DNA from: Streptomyces sp. H39-S7
Lineage (GTDB): Bacteria > Actinomycetota > Actinomycetes > Streptomycetales > Streptomycetaceae
NCBI RefSeq assembly: GCF_027158205.1
Contig: NZ_JAPVLU010000002.1
Location: forward strand, 70,961-134,960
DNA length: 64,000 nucleotides
Direction of reading: 5' to 3'
Part shown: positions 43,846 to 53,611 of the stretch, in pieces
Layout: each line of letters opens with the position of its first letter
Numbering within the stretch: position 1 is the first letter of the stretch
Program-made: the position numbers and the translations under genes
The notes under the pieces: generated by a model
Database searches by the model: none
What the model was told of the DNA's origin: nothing
Seen by the model: the letters and a program-made list of their open reading frames with translations, nothing else

Positions 43846-45456
43846 TCAGACCCTGCGGGCCAGCATGTCCTCGACCCGGGCCCTGACAGCCTCGGTGTCC
43901 AGACCGCGCACCGTCAGCGTGGTGCGGCGGCGCAGCACGTCGTCGGCCGTCTGCGCCCACTCGTGATCGCGGGCGTACACGACCTGCGCCCAGATCTCCG
44001 GGCCGTCCTCGTGGATCCGCTCACCGAGCGACGGGTCCTCGTTGACGAGCCGGGCGATGTCGAAGGAGAGCGACCCGTAGTGGCTCGCGAGGTGCCGCGC
44101 GGTCAGCGGGTCCATCCGGGTGCCCGGGTCGCGGTCCACCAGCAGCCGGTGGGCGACCGCGTTCGGGTTGGCGAGGCCCGGCAGCGGCATCCGCCGGGGC
44201 AGCAGCTTCTGCGGCTCCATGTCCTCGCCGAGCGGCCCGTTGGGCAGCTTCGCGAGCTTGTTCATCACCGTGCGGCCGATGTGCCGGTACGTGGTCCACT
44301 TGCCGCCCGCCACCGACAGCATCCCGCCGCGGCCCTCGGAGACGACCGTCTCGCGCTTGGCGGACTCGACACCGCCGGGCCCGCCCGGCAGCACCCGCAG
44401 GCCGGCGAAGGCGTACGTGATGAGGTCGCGGTCCAGGTGCTCGTCCTTCACGGAGAACGCGGCCTCGTCCAGGATCTGCTGGATGTCGGCCTCGGTCGCC
44501 CGGACGTCCGCCGGGTCGCCGGTGTACTCCTCGTCCGTGGTGCCCAGCAGCAGCTGGTCCTCCCACGGCAGCGCGAAGGTGATGCGGTACTTGTCGATCG
44601 GGGTGGCCATGGCGGCCTTCCACGGCACCTTGCGCTTCATCACCACGTGGGCGCCCTTGGACAGCCGGATGCTGGGCCGGGAGCCCTTGTCCTCCATCGA
44701 CCGCAGGTGGTCGACCCACGGGCCGGTGGCGTTGAGCACCAGCCGGGCGCTGACCCCGAACTCCGTGCCGTCCAGCTTGTCGCGCAGCTCCGCGCCGGTG
44801 ACCTTGCCGTGCGTGAAGCGCAGCCCCGTCACCTCGGCGTGGTTCAGCACCACGGCGCCGGACTCCACGGCCGCGCGGACCGTCATGACGGCCATCCGCG
44901 AGTCGTTCATCTGGTGGTCGTGGTAGACCGCGACGGCCTTGAGGTTCTCCGTACGCAGGCCCGGGTTGTCGGCCACGGCCTTCGCCGGGGAGATGACCCG
45001 GCCGACGCCGTCACCGAAGGCGGAGAGCGCCGAGTACGCGAAGACGCCCGCGCCGAGCTTGGCGGCGCCGTGCGGGCCGCCCTTGTACACCGGCAGGTAG
45101 AACGTGAGCGGGTTGACCAGGTGCGGCGCCACGTCCTTGGCGAGCACCCGCCGCTCGTGGTGGTTCTCGGCGACCAGCTTGACCGAACCGGTCTGCAGGT
45201 AGCGCAGCCCGCCGTGGACGAGCTTGGAGGATGCCGACGAGGTGGCGCCGGCGAAGTCGCCGGCGTCCACCATCGCGACCCGCAGCCCGGATTGCGCGGC
45301 GTGCCAGGCGACCGAGGTGCCGAGGATGCCGCCGCCGATCACCAGTAGGTCGTACGTGGCGTGGCTGAGCTGCTCCCTGGTCTCGGATCGGCTGGGGTCG
45401 GTGCCGGCGGTCGGGTGCGTCCCGAGGGTGGGGACGCTCTGCAGGGTGGAAGACAT
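43846..45456 (-). CDS. glpD: Glycerol-3-phosphate dehydrogenase
   Basis: The 536-aa flavoenzyme oxidises sn-glycerol-3-phosphate to dihydroxyacetone phosphate at the membrane. It has the FAD-binding LLVIGGGILGTSVAWHAA and the SSKLVHGGLRYLQ signature, and a C-terminal DAO_C domain. ATG 45456 is chosen because GAGGAGAA lies upstream and the longer frame runs into glpK. It is last in glpF-glpK-glpD, 5 nt after glpK. Confidence 0.96.
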   Translation of the reverse strand: MSSTLQSVPTLGTHPTAGTDPSRSETREQLSHATYDLLVIGGGILGTSVAWHAAQSGLRVAMVDAGDFAGATSSASSKLVHGGLRYLQTGSVKLVAENHHERRVLAKDVAPHLVNPLTFYLPVYKGGPHGAAKLGAGVFAYSALSAFGDGVGRVISPAKAVADNPGLRTENLKAVAVYHDHQMNDSRMAVMTVRAAVESGAVVLNHAEVTGLRFTHGKVTGAELRDKLDGTEFGVSARLVLNATGPWVDHLRSMEDKGSRPSIRLSKGAHVVMKRKVPWKAAMATPIDKYRITFALPWEDQLLLGTTDEEYTGDPADVRATEADIQQILDEAAFSVKDEHLDRDLITYAFAGLRVLPGGPGGVESAKRETVVSEGRGGMLSVAGGKWTTYRHIGRTVMNKLAKLPNGPLGEDMEPQKLLPRRMPLPGLANPNAVAHRLLVDRDPGTRMDPLTARHLASHYGSLSFDIARLVNEDPSLGERIHEDGPEIWAQVVYARDHEWAQTADDVLRRRTTLTVRGLDTEAVRARVEDMLARRV

Positions 45457-45461
45457 TCTGA

Positions 45462-46988
45462 TCAGTTCTCCTCTTCGATCCAGCCCATGGTCCGCTCGAC
45501 GGCCTTGAGCCAGTTCTTGTACTCGCGGTCGCGCTTGTCCGCGTCCATCCGGGGGGTCCATTCGGCGGCCCGGCGCCAGTTGGCGCGCAGTGCGTCGGTG
45601 TCGGGCCAGAAGCCGACGGCGAGACCGGCCGCGTAGGCGGCGCCCAGGCAGGTGGTCTCGGCGACCATCGGACGGACGACGGGGGCGTCCACGAAGTCCG
45701 CGATGGTCTGCATCAGCAGGTTGTTGGAGGTCATACCGCCGTCGACCTTGACGGCGGCCAGCTCGACGCCGGAGTCCTTGCTCATCGCGTCGACGATCTC
45801 GCGGGTCTGCCAGGCGGTGGCCTCGAGCACCGCGCGGGCCAGGTGCGCCTTGGTGACGTAGCGGGTGAGGCCGGCGATCACACCGCGGGCGTCATCGCGC
45901 CAGTACGGGGCGAACAGGCCGGAGAAGGCGGGCACGAAGTACGCGCCGCCGTTGTCGTCGACGGAGCTCGCCAGGGTCTCGATCTCGGCGGCGCTCTTGA
46001 TGATGCCCATCTGGTCACGCATCCACTGCACCAGCGAACCGGTGACGGCGATGGAGCCTTCGAGGGCGTACACGGCCTTCTGGTCGCCGATGCGGTAACC
46101 GACGGTGGTGAGCAGGCCGTTGTAGGAGTTGACGGCCTTCTCGCCGGTGTTCATCAGCAGGAAGGTGCCGGTGCCGTAGGTCGACTTGGCCTCGCCCTCG
46201 GCGAAGCAGGTCTGGCCGAACAGCGCGGCCTGCTGGTCACCGAGCGCGGAGGCGACCGGCACGCCGGCCAGCGCGCCGACGGTGGCGGTGCCGTAGACCT
46301 CGGAGGAGGAGCGGATCTCCGGGAGCATCGACATCGGGACGCCGATGGACTCGCAGATCTTCTCGTCCCACTCCAGGGTGTGCAGGTTCATCAGCATGGT
46401 GCGCGACGCGTTGGTGACATCCGTGACGTGCACGCCGCCGTCCGGGCCGCCGGTCAGGTTCCAGATGACCCAGCTGTCCATGGTGCCGAAGAGGATGTCG
46501 CCGCGGTCGGCGCGCTCGCGCAGACCCTCGACGTTGTCGAGCAGCCAGCGGGCCTTCGGGCCGGCGAAGTAGCTCGCCAGCGGCAGGCCGGTCTCGCGGC
46601 GGAAGCGGTCCTGGCCGACGTTGCGGCCCAGTTCGCGACAGAGCGCGTCGGTGCGGGTGTCCTGCCAGACGAGCGCGTTGTGGACCGGCTCGCCGGTGTT
46701 CTTGTCCCACAGCAGCGTGGTCTCGCGCTGGTTGGTGATGCCGATCGCCTTGACGTCGTCGGCGGTGATCCCGGCCTTCTCGACGGCACTGGCGACGACT
46801 TCCTGGACGTTGGTCCAGATCTCCGTGGCGTCGTGCTCGACCCAGCTGGGCTTCGGGAAGATCTGCTCGTGCTCCTTCTGGTCGACGGCGACGATGCGGC
46901 CGTCCCGGTCGAAGACGATGCAGCGGCTGGACGTGGTGCCCTGGTCGATCGCGGCGATGAACGGGCCGGCGGTGTGTGCGTCGGTCAC
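45462..46988 (-). CDS. glpK: Glycerol kinase
   Basis: The 508-aa FGGY kinase phosphorylates glycerol. It has [14 protein letters not shown] at the N-terminus, [13 protein letters not shown] and the C-terminal [13 protein letters not shown] signature. It matches the usual length (about 500). It lies 42 nt after glpF in the glycerol operon. Confidence 0.97.
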   Translation of the reverse strand: MTDAHTAGPFIAAIDQGTTSSRCIVFDRDGRIVAVDQKEHEQIFPKPSWVEHDATEIWTNVQEVVASAVEKAGITADDVKAIGITNQRETTLLWDKNTGEPVHNALVWQDTRTDALCRELGRNVGQDRFRRETGLPLASYFAGPKARWLLDNVEGLRERADRGDILFGTMDSWVIWNLTGGPDGGVHVTDVTNASRTMLMNLHTLEWDEKICESIGVPMSMLPEIRSSSEVYGTATVGALAGVPVASALGDQQAALFGQTCFAEGEAKSTYGTGTFLLMNTGEKAVNSYNGLLTTVGYRIGDQKAVYALEGSIAVTGSLVQWMRDQMGIIKSAAEIETLASSVDDNGGAYFVPAFSGLFAPYWRDDARGVIAGLTRYVTKAHLARAVLEATAWQTREIVDAMSKDSGVELAAVKVDGGMTSNNLLMQTIADFVDAPVVRPMVAETTCLGAAYAAGLAVGFWPDTDALRANWRRAAEWTPRMDADKRDREYKNWLKAVERTMGWIEEEN

Positions 46989-47030
46989 GGTGTACTCCTC
47001 AGGGGGTCTGCGTCGGGTCGGACAGGAGGG

Positions 47031-47792
47031 TTACGCGAAGGCCAGCCGGTAGAGGCCGCCCGCCAGAACGGCACCGGCGAGCGGGCCGACGACGGGGATC
47101 CAGGCGTAGCGCCAGTCGGAGCCGCCCTTGTTGCGCAGCGGCAGAAGGCTGTGCACGATACGCGGGCCGAGGTCGCGGGCCGGGTTGATCGCGTAGCCGG
47201 TGGGCCCTCCGAGTGACAGACCGATGCTGACGACCACCAGAGCGGTGATCAGGCCGCCGGTTCCGGAGACGCCGAGGGCCGGCGTCAGACCCTGGGTGAG
47301 GACCGCCAGGACGAGGACGGCGGTGCCGATGATCTCGGTGGCGAGGTTCTGCCAGGTGTTGCGGATCTCGGGTCCGGTGGCGAAGACGCCGAGGACCGGT
47401 CCACCGGGAGGGCTGTCGGGCCCCAGCGGCGGCACCAGCTCCGGGTCGTCCATGTGGTCCTGGAACTGTCCGTAGTAGGCCACCCAGACCAACGCCGCGC
47501 CGATCATCGCGCCGAGTATCTGGCCGGCGATGTAGAGCGGCACGTCGCCCCATTCGCCCGTCTTGACGGCGATGCCGACGGTGACGGCCGGGTTGAGGTG
47601 CGCCCCCGAGAGGCTGGAGGAGATGTAGACCGCGGTCAGTACCGCGAATCCCCAACCGAAGGTGATGGCAAGCCAACCCGCGTTGCGGGCCTTGGAGCTC
47701 TTGAGCGTGACGGCGGCGCAGACGCCACCGCCCAGCAGGATGAGGATGGCGGTACCGATGGTCTCGCCGAAGAAGATATGGCTGTTGGACAC
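47031..47792 (-). CDS. glpF: Glycerol uptake facilitator (aquaglyceroporin)
   Basis: The 253-aa MIP-family channel has the two NPA boxes, LNPAVT and [10 protein letters not shown]. The Asp after the second NPA box is the mark of glycerol-conducting members. It is the first gene of the operon, starting at GTG 47792. A GylR-type palindrome lies 51 nt upstream. Confidence 0.95.
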   Translation of the reverse strand: MSNSHIFFGETIGTAILILLGGGVCAAVTLKSSKARNAGWLAITFGWGFAVLTAVYISSSLSGAHLNPAVTVGIAVKTGEWGDVPLYIAGQILGAMIGAALVWVAYYGQFQDHMDDPELVPPLGPDSPPGGPVLGVFATGPEIRNTWQNLATEIIGTAVLVLAVLTQGLTPALGVSGTGGLITALVVVSIGLSLGGPTGYAINPARDLGPRIVHSLLPLRNKGGSDWRYAWIPVVGPLAGAVLAGGLYRLAFA

Positions 47793-47842
47793 CGCGACTC
47801 CCTTGTCATACGTCCAATCAGGCGGACCGGGTCCCGTCCGGT

Positions 47843-47858
47843 GTTCGACAATGTCGAC
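47843..47858. promoter_or_regulatory. GylR operator candidate upstream of glpF
   Basis: GTTCGACAATGTCGAC is a 7-1-7 inverted repeat (one end mismatch) that matches the palindrome upstream of gylR except at the central base and the outer base. IclR-type repressors bind such sites; in S. coelicolor GylR represses the glycerol operon and itself. Confidence 0.75.
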
Positions 47859-47950
47859 CGCCGAACGGCAGTTTTCTCCTCTCTGTCTGTCCCGTCAATA
47901 GCTTGTGGCGGAGGACTCCAGATCGTGACCAGGGGCCCCGATCCGGGTCC

Positions 47951-48718
47951 CTAGAACCTTCCGGCGCCCAGGTCGCGGGAGACCGCGCGGGCGCAGTCGC
48001 GCACCGCCGCCACCAGTCGCGCCTGGATCTCGCCGTCCTCCTGGCAGACCCGTTCCACGGCCCCGGTGATGGCCACGGCGCCGACCGGCATCCGCCGCCG
48101 GTCCAGGATGGGCGCGGCGACCGAGGCCACGCCCTCCCACGTCTCCTCCAGGTCTGAGGCCCAGCCCCGGGTCCTGGCGAGTTCCAGCACGTCCTCGAAG
48201 CCGGCGGTGTCGGTGATCGTGCGCGGGGTCAGCGCGAGCCGCTCGTTCTCGGTGGCCTCGCTGTGCGCCACCGGGTCGTAGGCGGCGATCACCTTGCCCA
48301 GGGCCGAGCTGTGCAGCGGCTGCATGGCACCGACCTCCAGCACCTGGCGGCTGTCGTCCGGGCGGAAGACGTGGTGCACGATCAGCACCCCCGACTGGTG
48401 GAGAACGCCCAGGTAGACGGCTTCGCCGCTGGACCTGGCCAGATCGTCGGTCCACACCAGGGCGCGGGCCCGCAGCTCGTGCACGTCCAGATAGCTGTTC
48501 CCCAGCCGCAGCAGTTCCGCGCCCAGCTGGTACTTGCCCGACGCGGAGTCCTGCTCGACGAAGCCCTCCTGCTGGAGGGTGCGCAGGATGCCGTGCGCGG
48601 TCCCCTTGGCCAGGCCCAGTGAGGAGGAGATGTCGGAGAGGCCCAGCCGGCGCTCACCACCGGCCAGCAACCGTAGGATCGCGGCCGCCCTCGCCAGCGA
48701 CTGAATCGGTCCGGGCAT
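47951..48718 (-). CDS. gylR: IclR-family glycerol operon regulator
   Basis: The 255-aa product has an N-terminal winged helix (LSDISSSLGLAKGTAHGILR) and a C-terminal IclR effector domain (LHSSALGKVIAAY, GWASDLEETWEGVASVAAPI). Position upstream of glpF on the same strand and the shared palindromes identify it as GylR, the glycerol-responsive repressor. It is divergent from metH. Confidence 0.95.
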   Translation of the reverse strand: MPGPIQSLARAAAILRLLAGGERRLGLSDISSSLGLAKGTAHGILRTLQQEGFVEQDSASGKYQLGAELLRLGNSYLDVHELRARALVWTDDLARSSGEAVYLGVLHQSGVLIVHHVFRPDDSRQVLEVGAMQPLHSSALGKVIAAYDPVAHSEATENERLALTPRTITDTAGFEDVLELARTRGWASDLEETWEGVASVAAPILDRRRMPVGAVAITGAVERVCQEDGEIQARLVAAVRDCARAVSRDLGAGRF

Positions 48719-48737
48719 CCGCCAACCTCCGCAAGCT

Positions 48738-48754
48738 GTTCGACATTGTCGAAC
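48738..48754. promoter_or_regulatory. GylR operator candidate upstream of gylR
   Basis: GTTCGACATTGTCGAAC is a perfect inverted repeat with one central base, 20 nt upstream of the gylR start. It matches the glpF-upstream site, suggesting autoregulation. Confidence 0.8.
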
Positions 48755-48884
48755 TCCATAGTCTCAGAGACGATTCTGACACCTTCGTCCACCCCTCGGA
48801 ACTCTTTCGAGGCCCGCGCACCGCGCCCGCTACCCTGGCCGGGCACGTAAAGCCGACAGCCGTCGCACTCCTGGGAGTACATCC

Positions 48885-51800
48885 ATGGCCCCGCAGTCCT
48901 CCTCCACCCTCGCCAGCCAAGCCCGAGCCGACGCTCTGCGTCAGGCGTTCGCCACCAGGGTGGTGGTGGCCGACGGCGCGATGGGCACCATGCTCCAGGC
49001 CCAGGACCCCACCCTCGAGGACTTCCAGGACCTGGAGGGCTGCAACGAGATCCTGAACATCACCCGGCCCGACATCGTCCGGTCGGTGCACGAGGAGTAC
49101 TTCGCGGCGGGTGTGGACTGCGTCGAGACGAACACCTTCGGCACCAACCTCGCGGCGCTGGGTGAGTACGACATCCCCGAGCGCATCTTCGAGCTCGCCG
49201 AAGCCGGCGCCCGGCTGGCCCGTGAGGTCGCCGACGGCTTCGCCACGCCCGACCGGCCGCGCTGGGTACTCGGCTCCGTCGGCCCCGGCACCAAGCTGCC
49301 GACCCTCGGCCACGCCCCCTACGCCGCCCTGCGCGACGCGTACGAGGAGAACGTGGCCGGCCTGATCGCCGGCGGCGCGGACGCGATCCTGGTGGAGACC
49401 ACCCAGGACCTGCTGCAGACCAAGGCCTCGGTCGTCGGTGCCCGCCGCGCCCTCAAGGCGGCCGGCATCAGCCTGCCGCTGATCTGCTCCGTGACCGTCG
49501 AGACGACGGGCACGATGCTGCTGGGGTCCGAGATCGGTGCCGCGCTGACGGCGTTGGAGCCGCTGGGCATCGACATGATCGGCCTGAACTGCGCGACGGG
49601 TCCGGCCGAGATGAGCGAGCACCTGCGCTACCTCGCCCGGCACGCCCGCACCCAGGTCTCCTGCATGCCCAACGCAGGCCTGCCGGTGCTGGGCAAGGAC
49701 GGGGCGCACTACCCGTTGTCGCCGGAGGAGCTGGCGGACGCGCACGAGACGTTCGTGCGCGAATACGGTCTGTCACTCGTCGGCGGCTGCTGCGGCACCA
49801 CCCCCGAGCACCTGCGGCAGGTCGTGGAGCGGGTGCGGGGCCTGGACCTCGTGCCGCGCAGCCCGCGCCCGGAGCCGGGCGCCGCGTCGCTCTACCAGAC
49901 CGTCCCGTTCCGGCAGGACACCTCCTACCTCGCGATCGGGGAGCGGACCAACGCCAACGGGTCGAGGAAGTTCCGTGAGGCGATGCTGGAGGGCCGCTGG
50001 GACGACTGCGTCGAGATGGCCCGCGACCAGATCCGCGAAGGCGCGCACCTGCTCGACCTGTGCGTCGACTACGTCGGCCGGGACGGCGCCGCGGACATGG
50101 CCGAGGTCGCGGGCCGCTTCGCGACCGCCTCCACCCTCCCCATCGTGCTGGACTCCACCGAAGTCCCGGTGTTGCGGGCTGGGTTGGAGAAGTTGGGTGG
50201 CCGGGCGGTCATCAACTCCGTCAACTACGAGGACGGTGACGGTCCGGAGTCCCGGTTCGCGCAGATCACGGCGTTGGCCGCGGAGCACGGCGCCGCGCTG
50301 ATCGCGCTGACGATCGACGAGGAGGGCCAGGCCCGCACCCCCGAGCACAAGGTCGCCATCGCCGAGCGGCTGATCGAGGACCTGACCACCAACTGGGGCA
50401 TCCTCGAATCCGACATCCTCGTCGACTGCCTGACGTTCACCATCGCGACCGGCCAGGAGGAGTCCCGCAAGGACGGCCTCGCCACCATCGAGGCGATCCG
50501 CGAGCTCAAGCGCCGCCACCCGCTGGTGCAGACGACCCTCGGCCTGTCGAACATCTCCTTCGGCCTCAACCCGGCCGCCCGCGTGACGCTGAACTCGGTG
50601 TTCCTCAACGAGTGCGTCGAAGCCGGCCTGGACTCCGCCATCGTGCACGCCAGCAAGATCCTCCCCATCGCGCGGCTCTCCGAGGAGCAGCGCGACGTGG
50701 CCCTGGACCTGATCTACGACCGGCGCAGCGAGGGGTACGACCCGCTGCAGAAGTACCTCGAGCTGTTCGAGGGCGTCGACATGAAGTCCGTCAAGGCGGG
50801 CCGCGCCGAGGAGCTGGCCGCGCTGCCGCTCGATGAGCGGCTGCAGCGGCGGATCATCGACGGCGAGAAGAACGGCCTGGACCGGGACCTGGACGAGGCC
50901 CTGCAAACCCGCCCCGCGCTGGCGATCGTCAACGACACCCTGCTGGAAGGCATGAAGGTCGTCGGGGAGCTGTTCGGATCGGGTCAGATGCAGCTGCCCT
51001 TCGTGCTGCAGTCCGCCGAGGTCATGAAGACGGCGGTCGCCTACCTCGAACCGCACATGGAGAAGTCCGACGCCGACGGCAAGGGCACCATCGTGCTCGC
51101 CACCGTGCGCGGCGACGTCCATGACATCGGCAAGAACCTCGTCGACATCATCCTGTCCAACAACGGCTACAACGTCGTGAACCTGGGCATCAAGCAGCCG
51201 GTCTCGGCGATCCTGGACGCGGCCACCGAGCACAAGGCCGACGTCATCGGCATGTCCGGGCTGCTGGTGAAGTCCACGGTGATCATGAAGGAGAACCTGC
51301 AGGAGCTCAACCAGCGCAAGATGGCCGCGGACTACCCCGTCATCCTGGGCGGTGCGGCGCTGACCCGCGCTTACGTGGAGCAGGACCTGCACGAGATCTA
51401 CGAGGGCGAGGTCCGCTACGCCCGGGACGCGTTCGAGGGCCTGCGGCTGATGGACGCCCTGATCGCCGTCAAGCGCGGTGTCCCCGGGGCGGTCCTGCCG
51501 GAGCTCAAGCAGCGCCGGGTGGCCAAGCGCGAGAACGTCGCGGAGGAGGAGCCCGAGATCAACCTCGGGCAGATCCGCTCGGACGTGTCCGTGGACAACC
51601 CGATCCCGACGCCGCCGTTCTGGGGCAGCCGCGTGATCAAGGGGATCCCGCTCAAGGACTACGCGTCCTGGGTCGACGAGGGCGCGCTCTTCAAGGGCCA
51701 GTGGGGCCTGAAGGAGGCCCGCGCGGGCGGCGCGACCTACGAGGAGCTGGTGGAGACCGAGGGCCGGCCCCGGCTGCGCGGCCTGCTGGACCGGCTGCAG

Positions 51801-52394
51801 ACCGACGGCCTGCTGGAGGCGGCCGTGGTCTACGGCTACTACCCGTGCGTCTCCAAGGGCGACGACCTGATCCTCCTCAACGACGACGGCAGCGAGCGCA
51901 CCCGCTTCACCTTCCCGCGCCAGCGCCGCGGCCGCCGGCTGTGCCTGGCGGACTTCTTCCGCCCGGAGGACTCCGGCGAGATCGACGTCGTGGGTCTCCA
52001 GGTCGTGACGGTCGGCAACCGGATCGGCGAGGCCACGGCCGAGCTGTTCGCCCGCAACGCCTACCGCGAGTACATGGAGCTGCACGGACTGTCCGTCCAG
52101 CTCGCCGAGGCCATGGCCGAGTACTGGCACGCGCGGGTCCGCAGCGAGCTGGGCTTCGCCGGGGAGGACCCGAACGAGGTCGAGGACATGTTCGCCCTGA
52201 AGTACCGGGGCGCGCGCTTCTCGCTCGGCTACGGGGCGTGCCCGGACCTGGAGGACCGGGCGAAGATCGCGGAGCTGCTGGAGCCGGAGCGGATCGGCGT
52301 GAAGCTGTCGGAGGAGTTCCAGCTGCACCCGGAGCAGTCCACGGACGCGATCGTCATCCACCACCCCGAGGCGAAGTACTTCAACGCCCGTTAG
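48885..52394 (+). CDS. metH: Cobalamin-dependent methionine synthase
   Basis: The 1169-aa product transfers a methyl group from methyltetrahydrofolate to homocysteine. Domain order is complete: homocysteine-binding (zinc cysteines in GGCCGTTPEH, about 1-310), pterin-binding (about 330-600), cobalamin cap and cobalamin-binding (GDVHDIGKNLVD with the cobalt-ligand His), and the C-terminal SAM activation domain (about 860-1169, AEYWHARVRSELG). I see no cobalamin riboswitch in the 166-nt gap to gylR. A large nested hairpin follows the stop. Confidence 0.97.
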   Translation: MAPQSSSTLASQARADALRQAFATRVVVADGAMGTMLQAQDPTLEDFQDLEGCNEILNITRPDIVRSVHEEYFAAGVDCVETNTFGTNLAALGEYDIPERIFELAEAGARLAREVADGFATPDRPRWVLGSVGPGTKLPTLGHAPYAALRDAYEENVAGLIAGGADAILVETTQDLLQTKASVVGARRALKAAGISLPLICSVTVETTGTMLLGSEIGAALTALEPLGIDMIGLNCATGPAEMSEHLRYLARHARTQVSCMPNAGLPVLGKDGAHYPLSPEELADAHETFVREYGLSLVGGCCGTTPEHLRQVVERVRGLDLVPRSPRPEPGAASLYQTVPFRQDTSYLAIGERTNANGSRKFREAMLEGRWDDCVEMARDQIREGAHLLDLCVDYVGRDGAADMAEVAGRFATASTLPIVLDSTEVPVLRAGLEKLGGRAVINSVNYEDGDGPESRFAQITALAAEHGAALIALTIDEEGQARTPEHKVAIAERLIEDLTTNWGILESDILVDCLTFTIATGQEESRKDGLATIEAIRELKRRHPLVQTTLGLSNISFGLNPAARVTLNSVFLNECVEAGLDSAIVHASKILPIARLSEEQRDVALDLIYDRRSEGYDPLQKYLELFEGVDMKSVKAGRAEELAALPLDERLQRRIIDGEKNGLDRDLDEALQTRPALAIVNDTLLEGMKVVGELFGSGQMQLPFVLQSAEVMKTAVAYLEPHMEKSDADGKGTIVLATVRGDVHDIGKNLVDIILSNNGYNVVNLGIKQPVSAILDAATEHKADVIGMSGLLVKSTVIMKENLQELNQRKMAADYPVILGGAALTRAYVEQDLHEIYEGEVRYARDAFEGLRLMDALIAVKRGVPGAVLPELKQRRVAKRENVAEEEPEINLGQIRSDVSVDNPIPTPPFWGSRVIKGIPLKDYASWVDEGALFKGQWGLKEARAGGATYEELVETEGRPRLRGLLDRLQTDGLLEAAVVYGYYPCVSKGDDLILLNDDGSERTRFTFPRQRRGRRLCLADFFRPEDSGEIDVVGLQVVTVGNRIGEATAELFARNAYREYMELHGLSVQLAEAMAEYWHARVRSELGFAGEDPNEVEDMFALKYRGARFSLGYGACPDLEDRAKIAELLEPERIGVKLSEEFQLHPEQSTDAIVIHHPEAKYFNAR

Positions 52395-52453
52395 GCGCCC
52401 GTTGGGCTCCTGTCAAGCGTGTGTCGGCGACGAGCCGTACACTGGACGGTCCG

Positions 52454-52508
52454 GCACAGGCCGGTCGCCGCACTCCGATCGGAGAGTGCCGTGACCGGCC
52501 TTTGTGCC
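52454..52508 (+). terminator. Large nested hairpin after metH
   Basis: GGCACA-GGCCGGTC pairs with GACCGGCC-TT-TGTGCC, and an inner CACTCC-GATC-GGAGAGTG stem forms in the loop. It begins 60 nt after the metH stop and ends 28 nt before the next start, so it separates metH from the HAD gene. Confidence 0.75.
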
Positions 52509-52536
52509 CCTCTGGACCAGCTGAGGAGTGGTGCGC

Positions 52537-53238
52537 ATGACCAGTAGCATTCCCGCCGTCGACACCCGTCCGGCCCAAGGCCGCGGGCTGCAGGCCGTGC
52601 TCCTCGACATGGACGGCACCCTCGTCGACACCGAGGACATCTGGTGGGCCGCCGAGGTGGAGGTCTTCGCGTCCCTGGGCCACGTCCTGGCGCCCGAGCA
52701 CCGCGCGGTGGTGGTCGGCGGGCCCATGGCCCGCAGTCTGGGCCACCTGATCGCCGTCACGGGCGCCGACGCCACGCTGCTGGAACTGTCCGCCGCGATC
52801 AACGCGCGCTTCGTCCAGCTGATCGCCCGGGGCGTGCCGCTGATGCCCGGCGCCCGGCGGCTGCTGACGGAGCTGGCGGCGCACGAGGTGCCGACCGCGC
52901 TGGTGTCCGCCTCGCACCGGCACATCATCGACTCGGTGCTGCACTCGCTCGGCGCGGACCACTTCGCGTTCACCCTCGCCGGCGACGAGATCGCCCGCAC
53001 GAAGCCGTTCCCCGACCCGTACCTGCTCGCCGCCGCGCGCCTCGGCGCCGAGCCGGGCCGCTGCGTGGTCGTGGAGGACACGCCGACCGGTGTGGCCTCC
53101 GCCGAGGCGGCGGGCTGCCACGTCGTCGCGGTGCCCTCGATCGTCCCGATCGAGGCGGCTCCCCGCCGCACGGTGGTGGGCTCGCTGGAGGAGCTGAGCG
53201 TGCCTTTTCTGCGCTCTCTGAATGCGACTGTTCACTGA
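52537..53238 (+). CDS. HAD-superfamily phosphatase (beta-phosphoglucomutase-like)
   Basis: The 233-aa product has all four HAD motifs: LLDMDGTLVDTE, LVSASHR, the Lys in ARTKPFPDPYL and VVEDTPTGVASAEAAG. It is a cytosolic phosphatase or mutase of the beta-PGM/phosphatase-like group; substrate is unknown. ATG 52537 has GAGGAG at suitable distance; the GTG nine bases upstream does not. Confidence 0.93.
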   Translation: MTSSIPAVDTRPAQGRGLQAVLLDMDGTLVDTEDIWWAAEVEVFASLGHVLAPEHRAVVVGGPMARSLGHLIAVTGADATLLELSAAINARFVQLIARGVPLMPGARRLLTELAAHEVPTALVSASHRHIIDSVLHSLGADHFAFTLAGDEIARTKPFPDPYLLAAARLGAEPGRCVVVEDTPTGVASAEAAGCHVVAVPSIVPIEAAPRRTVVGSLEELSVPFLRSLNATVH

Positions 53239-53611
53239 GCGTATGCCGTTGAATAGCTTGGAAACTCTGGGCGCCCGGCCGCTCATTCCGCGTTACGAAT
53301 GCGTTGCCTGAATTGCGTGCTGCCCCGAATTTTCGCCACGTGATTTTTGTCACCCCGGGATTGGTCGACAGGTACGCATGCGCATGATCCGTTCGGGGAA
53401 AACGGGGCAGCAAACGCGACGTTGTGTCCGGGTTACGACGCAGAGGGGCGGATCGTTCCATCGTCCGCATATCGGTACTTGCAGTGCCGTTATCGGGATG
53501 TGATTTTGCCTCAACTTCTCCGTGTTCTGGCGGAGGAGAGCGTTCCCACTAGTGTCCTGACTGGTCAATGCCGAATCGAGTGATCGGCATTTGAGCAAGG
53601 GGAATCACTAG
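53239..53611 (+). other. 373-nt leader/promoter region of the peptide importer operon
   Basis: No convincing gene lies here. Its base composition is visibly less GC-rich than that of flanking genes, as expected for regulatory DNA. It contains the palindrome CATGCGCATG (53377-53386) and a hairpin AATGCCG...CGGCATT (53567-53591) about 20 nt before the start of the binding-protein gene. Open frames on either strand lack ribosome binding sites and codon bias. Confidence 0.6.

Noticed and set aside
45457-45561. N-terminal extension of GlpD
   Set aside because: The extra 35 codons overlap glpK and are out of keeping with the family; ATG 45456 has a good ribosome binding site.
48719-48884. Cobalamin riboswitch upstream of metH
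   Set aside because: The gap is only 166 nt, part of it is the gylR promoter and operator, and I see no B12-box-like segment or matching fold.
48654-52364. Long minus-strand frames opposite metH
   Set aside because: They are antisense shadows of a certain gene and lack ribosome binding sites or recognisable domains.
53347-53598. Overlapping small frames in the peptide operon leader
   Set aside because: They begin at weak start codons without ribosome binding sites, and their codon third positions lack the strong GC bias of the neighbours.
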